Positions 12,419 to 25,879 of a DNA stretch of 64,000 nt are shown piece after piece (position 1 is the first letter of the stretch; each line of letters begins with the position of its first letter). The notes under the pieces are model-generated. The model had not been told where the DNA came from and searched no databases. It saw only the letters and a program-made list of their open reading frames with translations. Location of the stretch: positions 128,580,145 to 128,644,144 of the forward strand of contig CM042009.1 of the NCBI GenBank assembly GCA_023525715.1. The letters are read 5' to 3'. Origin of the DNA: Cichorium intybus (taxonomy: Eukaryota; Streptophyta; Magnoliopsida; Asterales; Asteraceae). Both the position numbers and the translations under genes were made by a program.

Positions 12419-12785
12419 TAAGTTTCAAAAAGGATACTAAGGTTTCAGAAAACTTTGATCTTGACGATGTTATTTTTTTAGTTAAGTCACTAACTTTTCA
12501 AAATTTTACAATTAAGCAACTATGTTTTCAATTTTATTTCAATTTGACACCTTGGTGCCACGTTAGTATGCCATGTTAGCGTTACATCATCAAAGACTAA
12601 AACTTCACCATTCCACGTCAGCTGACAACCTGGTTGGCCAATCAAATGGTCAACATTGAAACAAAATTGAAAACATAGTAACTTAATTAAGAAAAATTCA
12701 AAACTTAGTAACTTAATTGAAAAAAAATAATACAAGATCCAAACAGAACTTTTGTGAAATCTCAGTGTCTATTTTGAAATTTTCC
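12419..12785. mobile_element. Palindromic MITE-like element
   Basis: The two halves are inverted repeats. The left half has AGTTTCAAAAAGGATACT and later CTATGTTTTCAATTTT. The right half read on the minus strand has AATTTCAAAATAGACACT and CTATGTTTTCAATTTT. The centre holds GCCACGTTAGTATGCCA and the partner CCACGTCAGCTGAC. This structure fits a non-autonomous foldback MITE. Ends are approximate and no target duplication was assigned. Confidence 0.65.
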
Positions 12786-12829
12786 CTTTGTTGTTTGAAT
12801 CATTAGTGATTGACCATACTATTCAACAC

Positions 12830-13430
12830 AACAATTTAGTCCCTAATATGTTTATGCCAGTTACGATTTTGAGGGAAACGTATTAGAGACTGAATTTCAG
12901 TCTCAGATAAAACTGCTTCAAATTTGACTATAGAGGGAAACCTATTAGGTACTGAATTTCAGTCCCTGATACACTTGTTCAAGTGTTACGAAAACTTAAT
13001 AAGGACGAGATTTTAGTCTTTGATATAATTGCACCAATTTTGACTTTGGAGAGAAAATTATTAAATACTGAAATTAGTATCTAATAGACATGCATTATTT
13101 TGTATTAAGAGGGACACTTATTAAGTGCTAGGTTTAATATATGAGACTAACTAACTAGCCACAAATACCATATATCATATATTGATGAATAATTCACGAA
13201 TACTATATTGGGGGCACTTATCAAGGATTTAATTGTCGTTTCCAAGAATGATCCATGAGTCCTGAAAACCATACATCAGAGACTAATGATTTAGTCACAA
13301 ATACTATTTGGAGGACACTTATCAAGGATTGCATTTTAGTCTATACTAGAGACAAATTCATCTTAGCTTTGGAGGTACACTTATCAGGGATTGTGTTTTA
13401 GCGTCTAAGACGAATTAACTAGTAAGTCTT
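12830..13430. repeat. Degenerate tandem repeats around GAGGGAAACNTATTAG
   Basis: Motifs such as GAGGGAAACGTATTAGAG followed by ACTGAATTTCAGTC recur with growing divergence at about 12872, 12944, 13110, 13207, 13313 and 13372 (later copies read GGACACTTATCAAGGATT). The pattern resembles subterminal arrays of CACTA-type elements, but no CACTA ends were found beside it. Confidence 0.55.
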
Positions 13431-14628
13431 TGGTGTAACCATTTACGAAAAGTATTAATCTAAAACTTTACAATATAAGTCAAAAACCATTAAGAACATA
13501 ATGGGTGTGTTATTATAATATTCGGTCAAGAAACATCTTTTAAAATGATATAAAAGTGCACCAAAATTCGTAACACCAAGTCTTCCCGAACTTGCAGTTT
13601 AGTTTACAAAAAATTAGTGCGGATTCTGGAAAAGACCCGTGAGATAGGAAGTGTAGGAAATCGAGTCTAGTTTACAGAAAGTTATAGAATATTTCATTTG
13701 GACTTACGTTTCAGGAGTTATTAATAGAACAATGCACAATGGTCTAGAAGGACTTAATATGAAAATTTTATAAAAATGTTATTATAAGATTTTATGCGGT
13801 AAACCTTTAAAGATTATCTCATAAAGGTCTTAATTAGACCTTATAACATCAGAGACCTTATGATCTAATACCCTTGGTTAAGGACTTAACAAGTGAATAA
13901 AAAGGGATTAAAAGTATGGTTAAATAAAGAATAACAAGTAATGAATTAAGGAAAATTCTAAACAAGGGATATTACCAATTTTGTAGGTTGTTCCGTATGA
14001 GTTCCTCCTGATTTTATAAGTGTTGATATGTGGATAATTTCTTAGGTGAGTTACATTAACTTTCTTATATGTTGACGATGCATGTAAAATGTGATTAGTA
14101 GTACTTATGTATGTTGTATGTAAATTGATTGATCGTGAAGGACCCAAGGGAGAAGTGGTTTAATTAGGATGGTCGTGAAGGACCCATAGAGAGAAAGGCC
14201 AGCGAAAGAGGAACCGAAGACAGACCATCGGGGAACCAACATGCGTATAGGAGTTGGTACCGACAATATGTGTTCAGTTTTATATAATGATGTTTGTAAC
14301 AACGTGAATGTATGAATGAAGTATGTGTATGGATCTGTATGATATAATATTAAGTAATGTGTAGGCTCACTAAGCGTTTTGATTACCCGTTGTTTACTTA
14401 CACTTTTGCAGGGCCCTCTAGGGCGGATAAAGGGAAGCCACCAACGTGACCACAACCACTAGCATTCCGTATTAAATAACTGAGAATAGACAATTTTATT
14501 TTGGAATGTTTTCTGGGTTTGACTTATGCTATTTATGTTTTATTGGATAATTCTCTTTAACTGTTTATGGCCTTGGTTTTTGTAATATGATAAACATTAT
14601 GGTTATTTAAAAAAATTGGGACGTTACA
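13431..14628 (+). other. Probable LTR fragment (retrotransposon debris)
   Basis: No gene is supported. Two near-identical phrases TCGTGAAGGACCCA occur at about 14134 and 14174. The right end at 14618-14628 reads GGGACGTTACA, a form common at the 3' end of plant Gypsy LTRs (TGTAAC...GTTACA). No matching left end or second LTR was identified, so this is probably a truncated LTR. Confidence 0.35.
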
Positions 14629-15211
14629 GTAGACTTAATGGAAGCATTACGTCGAGTGTGTGAATGATGATTAGTACTTGAGTTGTGATACTCAAGAGTC
14701 TCATGTGGTTTTAACAACTTCTAAGGCTAGAGGAGAAACGAATGGATTAGCTTGGACTTATGATGTCTACAACATCACAAGTGTGAGTATATGCTACCAC
14801 ACTATATTGGATACATGTCCCTGTTAATATAGCTCTGTTGATGAACTATATATATTGTAATATATGGTGAATTGTAATGATAGAATATCATGTTGTGGTT
14901 TGTATGCCGAGTAATATTGCCATAGTTTGGAACCTAGTTTCCTAGGTTAATAGGTAGCAAGGATAGTGCAACATTAGGTTGGGATTAAGAGTATGTGTTG
15001 ACATACATTATTTTTGTAGGGATGGGACACGAGTTATCCATGAATTTATGATGTGGTCCCGCCTTTGTGGATTACGCACGGGACTAGTACGTGGTAGTGA
15101 TAGAATATGAGGCGGCGTAGAGAATGTCGGGTGAGATCTATGTATAGACGGGTCGAGTGTGAGAGTGTGGTTAGGCACACATCCCTTACGCGAATAAGGC
15201 ACGACAAACCC

Positions 15212-15535
15212 TTGTATCCATGATGAGGTCCGGGCTCGGTGGATTGTGACAAGACTCCCAATAAAGACCATTGCGGGTGAAGGTACGACCTTACCCAATG
15301 ACATCATTGTTAAACGTCCCTTGCGGGGAAACAGCATGGGACATTTGGAGATCTATGACAAGGTCTGACCTTGGTAGATCGGGATTGAACTCCCATTAAA
15401 TACCATTGAAGGTGAGGGTCAAACCTTACCCGATGACATCGTTGTTTAATATCCCTTGAGGGTGATGAGGCTCGTGACACCCAAATATCCATAAAAAGAC
15501 TGTTGCCTGTGAAGGCCCGGCCTTACCTGATGACA
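15212..15535. repeat. Imperfect tandem repeats, unit about 135 bp
   Basis: Two complete units and a partial third share an ordered set of phrases: a GAGGTCCGGGCTCGGT-like start, ACTCCCAATAAAGACCATTG, then CCTTACCCAATGACATC and CCCTTGCGGG. Copies begin near 15212, 15345 and 15480. Such units often occur in large plant LTRs. The preceding 14629-15211 holds no recognisable gene. Confidence 0.6.
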
Positions 15536-15568
15536 AATGTTTCATTTCATGGGTTGGGAATAACGATT

Positions 15569-16420
<852 letters not shown>

Positions 16421-16433
16421 GTGGTATCAGAGC
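16421..16433 (+). other. Primer binding site of the gag-only Copia
   Basis: GTGGTATCAGAGC follows the LTR end directly. It matches the Met-tRNA primer site common to plant Copia elements and shows plus-strand orientation. Confidence 0.92.
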
Positions 16434-17100
16434 TTTTGGCTGTTTTTTGTTGAATTGCTATAATAGTTTTCCTAATTTTAGGGTTTAAAGCTTATAAACC
16501 CTAATATTATTGAAATCGATTTAGGGTTAGGGTTTTGAAAACCCTAGCCCCTCCCCCTTTTGATTTTCGAAAATTTGATTACGGTTTTAGAAGGTATTCT
16601 ATTTTTGGTAACTTTAATTTGATTAATTAAATGGATTACCTTAAACCCATTATTTGAAATCAAAAATTAAGGGGTTTAAGATAGGTTTAAATTAATTTGA
16701 TTAATTTGGTAAAACCTATCTACATTTGAATTAATTTAATTAATTGGTAATTAAAAGATAATTTAAGGATTTAATTTAATTGTTTTTTTTTAAATTGGCG
16801 AAAATTAAAAGATAAATCCTAAAATATTTTAAAAGGTTTGAAATATCAAAATTTAATTAATTTAATTAATGGTTTAATTAAAAGATAGTTAAATCAATTT
16901 TAAAAGGTTTAATTTAATTTTAAATTTAATAGTTTAAATTCCAATAAGTTAAAAGATAAACCAAAACCATTTTAAAAGGTTTAAAATTCATCTTATATAT
17001 ATTATAATTAAAAGTTAATATTATATGTATAATATTTAATGGTTAGTCAAATCAATAGTAGGCCTCATTCACGAAGCTGATCTATAAAGTGGGTATAGGG

Positions 17101-17205
17101 AGACTGCCTATAAAATGGCAGTCTAATGGGTGTCCACTCTCACCCACCGCTTGCCTGATTAGTGGAGGGTCGTTAGCCGAACGGGTTTGATAGGACCGCC
17201 TAATC
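17101..17205 (+). other. Leader hairpins of the gag-only Copia
   Basis: AGACTGCC at 17101-17108 pairs perfectly with GGCAGTCT at 17117-17124 across an 8-nt loop. A second fold follows: GATTAG-TGGA-GGGTC at 17157-17171 can pair with GACC-GC-CTAATC ending at 17205. This second fold shares TAGTGGAG with the hairpin family described at 17313, 17403, 20338 and 21350. Leader folding is known to matter for packaging in LTR elements; a role here is inferred. Confidence 0.55.
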
Positions 17206-17312
17206 TCATTAAAAGTATAATAATATTATTCAAAGTACTGGAACAACTTAATAAAACCCAATTCTAGTTACTTTAGGAAAAATGTCAATTGGTGCTAATC
17301 CATGAAATTGCA

Positions 17313-17390
17313 CATTGCACTTTATGAAACATTGGTGGAGAGTGTGTGGTTTACCGGCACACCAATAGGGGTTCATAAAGAGTTGCAATG
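17313..17390 (+). other. Hairpin repeat, copy 1
   Basis: The core reads TGGTGGAGAGTGTGTGG, then TTTA, then CCGGCACACCA, so GTG/CAC and GG/CC pair around the TTTA loop. Flanking arms also pair: CATTGCACTTTATGAA on the left with TTCATAAAGAGTTGCAATG on the right. The arms differ from those of the other copies although each pairs with its partner. Confidence 0.65.
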
Positions 17391-17402
17391 GGTTTCGCGG
17401 GT

Positions 17403-17457
17403 ATTATCATTGTTGATGGAGCGTGTGTGGTTTACCGGCACATCAATTAGAGATAAT
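17403..17457 (+). other. Hairpin repeat, copy 2
   Basis: Core GATGGAGCGTGTGTGG-TTTA-CCGGCACATC. Outer arms ATTATC (17403-17408) and GATAAT (17452-17457) pair, as do TTGATG and CATCAA. It lies 12 bp after copy 1. Confidence 0.65.
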
Positions 17458-17775
17458 AATTAACCTGAGAGTACCAAGCTAATTTGCATGGTTATTCACA
17501 TCCATTTTGTGATCCTCGGCATCCCAGTCACAAACAGTGGAGCACATCCGAGATTAAACATGCCATTGAAAAGTTTAATGAATCTCAACAGATCTAGGAA
17601 TTTCATAAGATGAAATTGATAAGTGTTTATCTACCTTAATGACTATTATGTTGTGATTACGGCATCCCTCTTCACACCATTATTGGGGTATTTTAGGTCC
17701 TAGCCTTAATAAATAATAAATTGGGTAATTATTTAGAAGGACCAATTAAACTAATAAATTCTATTTCTTTTATAG

Positions 17776-18449
17776 ATGTCAAGTGTCAATTCTCCTCCTT
17801 CTCCTCCTTCACCCATTTCTGAAAGCATCAGAATGCACCTGCCAAATATGGAAAGGCTGACTGGCCTTAACTGTAAGGAATGGCTTCACAATTGGAGACT
17901 GGTTCTCAGCATTGCTGGCAAGCTACATCTCACCGAGTATCCGATCCCGGTCCTACCGGAACAAGTCATCACAAAAGGTTCTTATGATAAGCATAACCTC
18001 TTAGTTGATGAATCCGAAGAGATTCGTGACCTTATGCTATTAACCATTGACCCCGAGTTCCGCAAGGATTTTGAATCCTTGGGGCCATATGAGTTAATGC
18101 AACTATTGAGGAAAGGTTCCAAAAACCAGTTGAAGAGGAACGAGCTAGGATCTTCAAAAAACTTACAGAGTGCAAGCTAAAAGAAGGAAGTAGCATCAAT
18201 TCGCATGTTCTTCAGATTGAAGCATACATAGGCGAATTGTACAATCTTGGTTATTCCATGAGTCAGGAAAAGAGTGTTAACATTCTACTCGCTTCGCTGA
18301 CTAGTGAGTACGATCTGTTCATTCAGACATATAGAAAGGAAGACCAGAAAACGAACCTCATGGAAATGCGTCCACTATTGACTTTATACGAGTCACTCTT
18401 GGACAGGCATAGCTCCAATGGCTCAACTACTTCTGGATTAAGTCCGTGA
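17776..18449 (+). pseudogene. Copia gag (UBN2-type) with one frameshift
   Basis: The start ATG at 17776 opens a frame whose wording fits plant Copia gag: an N-terminal Ser/Pro stretch, LNCKEWLHNWRLVLSIAG near residue 33, and a WLHNWR helix like that of retrotransposon gag_2/UBN2 families. This frame ends at 18180. The continuation ERARIFKKLTECKLKEGSS through MSQEKSVNILLASL and YDLFIQTYRKE lies one frame over, so a single-base indel just before 18099 splits the gene. The normal zinc knuckle was not found after it. Gag would form the particle shell around the element RNA. No protease or polymerase follows, so even an unbroken version would be non-autonomous. Confidence 0.75.
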
Positions 18450-18977
18450 AGAGACATAACAAGAAACGGTCGAGATCGTCCGGACATGTCTCAAACTGGG
18501 AATCCACTAAATCGGATACAGTCACAGAAAGATTGGAAGACGCTCCAACTCTTTCGAAAGCTCAGGTATATCTAAAAACCTCAAAACTCCTGTTCCAAGA
18601 TTTCTTGATACATAATGTGATAGTCACATTTTGGTTTGTATGCAGGGAATCAAGAAGGCACGGGACTCTGGCGCATAGGAGCACTTTTGGATTGGATCTC
18701 CAGCTCGTGCAGTTTTGAAGTTTAGATAGATATTAAAATATTGTTATTAGCCTTTAGATGCGTTTTGACATTGTCTATCATATATTACATTGTTCAAGGA
18801 TTTTTATTTTTTAATAAAATTGTCAATTTTCTTTTAACACCTATTGTATGAAATTGTCCTTGAAATGTTATATAAATGTGTTGAATGTATAATTAGTAAT
18901 AACTTGAATATTGATACATCCAAAGTGTTTGGATTCAAGAATTGTGTCATTTATGATTGTTAATACAAATGTTATAA

Positions 18978-19240
18978 GAATCAATTCAACCAAAGGTCCA
19001 GTTGGACAGGACTTTGGAATCATTTGACTTAAAGTCACTTGATGAATTGAGTTCTTAATGTGTCAAGAAATGAATCAACCAAAGATCCAGTTGGACAGGA
19101 CTTTGGAATCATCTGACTCAGAGTCAGATGATGATTAAGTTCTTTATAAAGCACATGTGGCAAGAAATGAATCACCCAAAGATCCAGAGGATAGGATTTT
19201 GGAATCAGTTGACTTAGAGTCAGCTGAAGATTGCAAGTCT
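18978..19240. repeat. Three tandem units (about 88-94 bp), each with a palindrome
   Basis: Each unit starts AATCAAYYCAACCAAAG or similar, continues TCCAGTTGGACAGGACTTTGG, and carries a palindromic stretch. In unit 2 the arms are ATCATCTGACTC and GAGTCAGATGAT around a single A (about 19108-19132), a perfect 12-bp match. Units 1 and 3 have imperfect versions (about 19019-19043 and 19204-19228). Confidence 0.75.
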
Positions 19241-20337
19241 TGAGAAAAGTTAACAAAGTCACAAGTCTACATAAATATATAAAGGACATTGAGATTAAGA
19301 GCAACGAACACACCTGTTGCTGTATATTGCTCGAATCTTGATAAAGAACACAATTGTTTGTACTTCACGATATTTATCATTCGGTATGGCAAATATGACT
19401 TCGCTTATCGGGATAAGCGATTAAATTGAAATCTTGAACAGTTCAAGGACTTCAAAGGAAGTACAAGTTCCACAGAACCTGAGCGATAACATAAATTGAG
19501 AAAAAGGTTTCACAGTTCATTCTCTTCCAAGAACATTAATGGTTATAATGTGTCTTAGGGAAGATAATGGAGCATTGGTCGAAACAGTTCGATCCTCGAT
19601 GTATGAGATACATTGCCAATTAGTTTCCAATAAGTTGAATACTATACCAGTTAACCATATTCCGACCACATCATAGACTAAGTAGGTATTGCAGATACTG
19701 TCTGAAATGTAAAGCTGGGATTATCCCACTCATACATAGAAAGTCAAGGGTCTTGTAGTGTTTATCTGAAGCTCATGACTAGCCTGAACATGATCAGCAT
19801 TGTCGTTTCATTAGCTATCCCGCTGTAACTGTAAAAGAAGAGCTCTTTTAGAAAGAACTCATGTTCTAAGGAAACAGTGGGAGTTGGGATAGTCCTGAAT
19901 GAGTTCAGGATTAGCCAAGTGAAAGAACCTTTAGTCATCACTAGGCTTGGAACAGAAATCAGATTTCTGTTCTACAACTGACATAATCTCCTCTTGACCA
20001 GTAGTATTGATCACCGTCATAAGTAGTTATGATCAGGGTGGCATACCGATTGGTGGTAAAACACTATAATTGGTATGGATTTATAATCCGACTACTTGGA
20101 AGCATTGGTGAGCCCCGTTGCTGCCAAACAAGAGAACCTTAGGGCGAGACACAGTCTATGTGAAATTTTGATTGATTTTACACCTGGTCTAAACAGTGGG
20201 AGTAACTGAATCATCAAAAGAAAGCAACATGGACAGATACATACCTTCAGAACAACTGATTGAGTGAGTCGATACTTAGAGTCAAGTAATTGATTCTGGG
20301 AGAAGCACTCTCAATAGAAGATGAAATCCGAAAGGAT

Positions 20338-20420
20338 ACTGTATGACACATTGTGAATCGTTAGTGGAGCGCGTGTGGATAACCAGCACACTAATAGGGA
20401 CTCACAAAGAGTGTCATAGT
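20338..20420 (+). other. Hairpin repeat, copy 3
   Basis: Core TTAGTGGAGCGCGTGTGG-ATAA-CCAGCACACTAA. The left arm ACTGTATGACAC and TTGTGAATC pairs imperfectly with CTCACAAAG and GTGTCATAGT on the right. The arms are unlike those of copies 1, 2 and 4. Confidence 0.65.
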
Positions 20421-21349
20421 ACAAAGGTAAATAGGTCCGGGATTTCCCCACGGGCATCTCGCAAGAAAGGATATTCAGATTATCAAAAATATGCCAAAGG
20501 ATTGGATTTTGAGAAAGGGCTAAAAAATTTCCATTAAAATGTCAGAAAGGTTTGGATTCTCAAAATGTGCGATAAGTCCTGGATTTTGTGAATAGTCTAT
20601 AACCGTGTCAAAGCCAGTGGGAGTCGCCGTTATCTACTATCTCCATATGTGGGATACATACTGTTTCTAGGAAATGTCTCTTTTCATTACGAAGTGTAAC
20701 GATTTGGTGTTAAGAGACGGATCGCTATGAAAGCCGTAATAGAAATACGACATACTCAGGTGGTTGTAAACGTCTATGAGATAGATCCAGATTCTGCCAA
20801 GATGATCTTGATGAGATTCAAGATGCATAGACTTAGGAAAAGCTTTTCTTATCATTGCAAGGTGTGATGACTTGGCATGAAAGAAATTATGAAGGTGCAA
20901 TATACTCACGTAATTCAAAGTCATCTATTGGATAGATGAAATCGCCAGCATAGACCTAGCCATTGTAAGCATGATCTTGATAAGATTCAAGATGCATGAG
21001 AAGAGTCTCTGAAAGGAAATAGTTTTTTCGAAAATCATGACACAAGGATTATAAATAATCTTTGGATTCCGAAAGGGTTTGGAATAAGATTGGATAGGGT
21101 TCCACAAATTTCTTGGATCGATCATAATGTCATGAACATGTCCTGATGACTTGATGCTTATGGCATACTAAGTTGGATTCAGGACATTGTCCGGCTGAGA
21201 ATACTGGATGGATTGTTTGAACTCAAGTGAGAATTCATTGGGAAATGATTAGGGTGAAAGTGATAGGGTTAATTTGAAAGAGTTTCCAAAGTGGTAATTA
21301 TTAACGTCAGGACATGATGTTAAAGGACTTCATGGTTAAAGAATCTCCT

Positions 21350-21396
21350 TGGTATTCTGATGGAGCGCGTGTGGTTCACCGGCACATCATAACACC
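21350..21396 (+). other. Hairpin repeat, copy 4
   Basis: Core GATGGAGCGCGTGTGG-TTCA-CCGGCACATC. The flanking TGGTATTCTGATG pairs imperfectly with CATCATAACACC. Confidence 0.6.
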
Positions 21397-22495
21397 TCGA
21401 AATAGGCTTAGGGTGCAGTCAAGTAGACTAAAGACCCATAACCATAGGAAGTCACAATACACATTACCAGAATTAAGTTAGGAGAGAAATTGACAGGATA
21501 ACATATTGAGATGTTATCGGATGAGCATCCGATTGGATCATCTGCAATAAAGTGTATAAGTATAAGATACTTTGGAAACATAGAAAGAGTGTAAGGTTCA
21601 TAAAGACATAGCTGTAAAATTAGAATTGAAAGTTTAAAAGAAATCTTGAAACCGATAATAGTTTATGACAAGGTCCGACTTGGTGATTACCTTGTGGAGA
21701 CTTGGTAATAAGCAGGGGTAGTTGCCAGTCAGATCTTTATGTTTCACTTTCGCATGTTTTACTTCCCGAATAATTTAATTATTTAAAGAGGTCCACAGTC
21801 GCTCATACTTTGGGAAGTAAGTATTGAATCAAGACTGTCATGAATTGGTTTGTAGACCGTCTAAGGAGTTAGACATAGCAATAGGATTGCTACAACATTC
21901 ATGAGTACTTAGAAATAGAGATTTAAGTATTGGATAAACCCACGCTCAATAGATTGCTTCATGGATTAGATCACAAGCAATGTTGAGACGATAATATCTT
22001 ATGATCTTGAAGCGGAGAGATATGAGTTATAATTTACAAGGCAGTTGTTCATTGATAATACGAAAACGCATCGGTAACTCGATGTTATAAAACGTGTTGT
22101 TGTGAATAATTTGACTGGTAAAAGATATAAGCATATGAGTCGAAGCTTATTCGTTCATTGACCCTGATGGGAAACAGATATCTGTAGGCCTCTCGATGAT
22201 TTTGAAGTTGACTAAAGTGCTGGCCAGCCTGGACTAAATTGATGTGTTCAATTAGAAGTCCTAAAGTCATAAGCAGAATCGAAAATCGGGAAACAGAGTA
22301 TCGGACAGAGATTGATCTCAATCCATGTCTCGTGTCTAAAAATATCTTGTTGGACGAAGGATCATATGATCACTTATCTATGGACAGAACTGACTAGGTC
22401 AGAGTTCAGCAGTAGTTTCTAGGAAGCTACGGTTTGCTGATTAGTTAGAGAATAAATTAGTAATTAGAGTCATAGACTTATCCAAGTGGGAGACT

Positions 22496-24192
<1,697 letters not shown>

Positions 24193-25107
24193 ACAAGACT
24201 ACCGAAAATAACTAGAGATATATCAATATTGGTGATGGGATCCAAACTTAGCAAGGGAAAAATACGTATCCAAGTTTAATAAGTTGTATTCAATGGTTAA
24301 AGATTTGATAGAAGTGTAATTAATATAAATAGAATAATTAAAAACATCATTTCTATGTAGACATCTTGTAATACATTAAACAAAAGTAGCTACCCTATGT
24401 CCTTAAGAAGGAAAAATTATGTATATCAACTTTTTAATATGGTACTTACATTTAAGGAGCTTCCTAAAGAACAAGAAAAAAATATACATGTTAGACAAAC
24501 CACTTCCAAGAAAGCCAAGTATATAACAAAAAGACAGATTTATGTAAGACACCTTTTGCTCTTACTTGTTGTGTCACAATTCATGTTAGGAAACACATAA
24601 CCAAATCTTTACATGAACTAAGATCCATGATAGTTTACAACATGCATTTTCATCTTCTAAAAATGTTTGAGCACAAGAAATGCCAAAAGAGTTATTTTTC
24701 ACACACCATAGTCAATTAACCAATGATGGAAGGAACCCTAATTAAGTTCATTTTTGGAAATGATACAATTATTTAACAACGTGATAGCTCAATAGTCACA
24801 TTTTTAAATAGAGGAAAGTTTGTCTTATCTTATACCCTCTTCCAAAGAGTTACAATTTTTTCTAAGTTGTATAAACTGGAGAGATAAAGTTCTAACCAAT
24901 TTGTATCAAGTGTTGACATTTTTTTGAAGAGAAAATGACGACCAAAAGTGATTCCAAGAAAAAAGTGAAACATTTTGGTACATACATAGTCCAAAGAAAA
25001 TAAAGAGCTCCAAAATCAATACAATTGAGCCTTCAAATATATATCTTTTCGGTACACCTACCATACCTAAGTATATGATACGAGTCTTAACTCACATTAT
25101 GAATGTG

Positions 25108-25700
25108 TAGGGATATAAGAAGATCGATCAATAAGATTGAAGACAAAGAACCTTAGAGTCAACAATATTGCATATCCATACTTTAGAATTTTTATTTCAC
25201 TTTATGGTGTAACATATTACTTTTGTGTATTGATGTGACTAAAAGAGGTGTTGGTTTCAACTTTAGGGATTAATGGTTTTGATTATGTGCATACATGAAT
25301 GAGATTCTATGTTAAATATTTTCAATAAAAATGTTATCATTGAAATTTTGAAATATTTTGTAAAATGAATTAGACTGATTAGATATCATTTTATTTTTGT
25401 CACATTATAAGTTTTCTAGGGATATAAGAAGATGGATCAACAAAAATAGACAATAAAGAACTTTAGAGTCAACAATGTTTCATATTCATACTTTTTGGAT
25501 GTGAACATGTTACTTTTGTGTATTGATTTGCCAAAAAAACATATTGTTGATAGTTTAGTAATTAATGGTTTTGATTAATTCATACATGAATGAGATTCTC
25601 TATTAAATATTTTTAAATAAAATCGTTATCATTGAAATTTTGAAATACTTGTGACATGAATTATAATTGTTTAGATATCCTTCAGTTTTTTTTTTCAAAA
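25108..25700. repeat. Tandem duplication, unit about 310 bp
   Basis: TAGGGATATAAGAAGAT starts both units (25108 and 25419). TTAGAGTCAACAAT, ATTACTTTTGTGTATTGATG and CATACATGAATGAGATTCT recur in the same order with point differences and small gaps. The stretch 24193-25107 before it shows no recognisable gene. Confidence 0.75.
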
Positions 25701-25879
25701 TTCACATACGTATATTTTCTGATTCATTTGATTTTTAAACATATGATTCAAACTAACATTTTTTTACTTAGAAAGTGAGAAAACAAACTTTTAATGGAAA
25801 AAGTTAATAAAGTCAATGCACTAAGTGACCTTACACATACTTATATATACTGATGTATGCAAACCAATCAACAGACCAG

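Larger units (their letters stand above)
18720..22485 (+). other. Non-coding interior of the gag-only Copia
   Basis: No pol motif (LD[NS]GA, VERRNRT, YVDD, QRADILTK) was seen in any frame. It contains a tandem repeat (about 18978-19240), hairpin copies 3 and 4, and three internal matches to the polypurine tract (AGTGGGAG at 19876, 20195 and 20616). Two phrases GATGATCTTGAT/CATGATCTTGAT followed by GATTCAAGATGCAT lie about 180 bp apart near 20803 and 20980, pointing to a diverged duplication. Confidence 0.6.

Noticed and set aside
18978..19240. CRISPR-like array
   Set aside because: The three units are contiguous diverged tandem repeats without spacers, in a plant retroelement.
17313..21396. 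Hammerhead ribozyme as explanation of the TGGAG hairpins
   Set aside because: CTGATGGAG in one copy resembles CUGAUGA, but the GAAA core segment and the cleavage-site arrangement are absent and the other copies lack the match.
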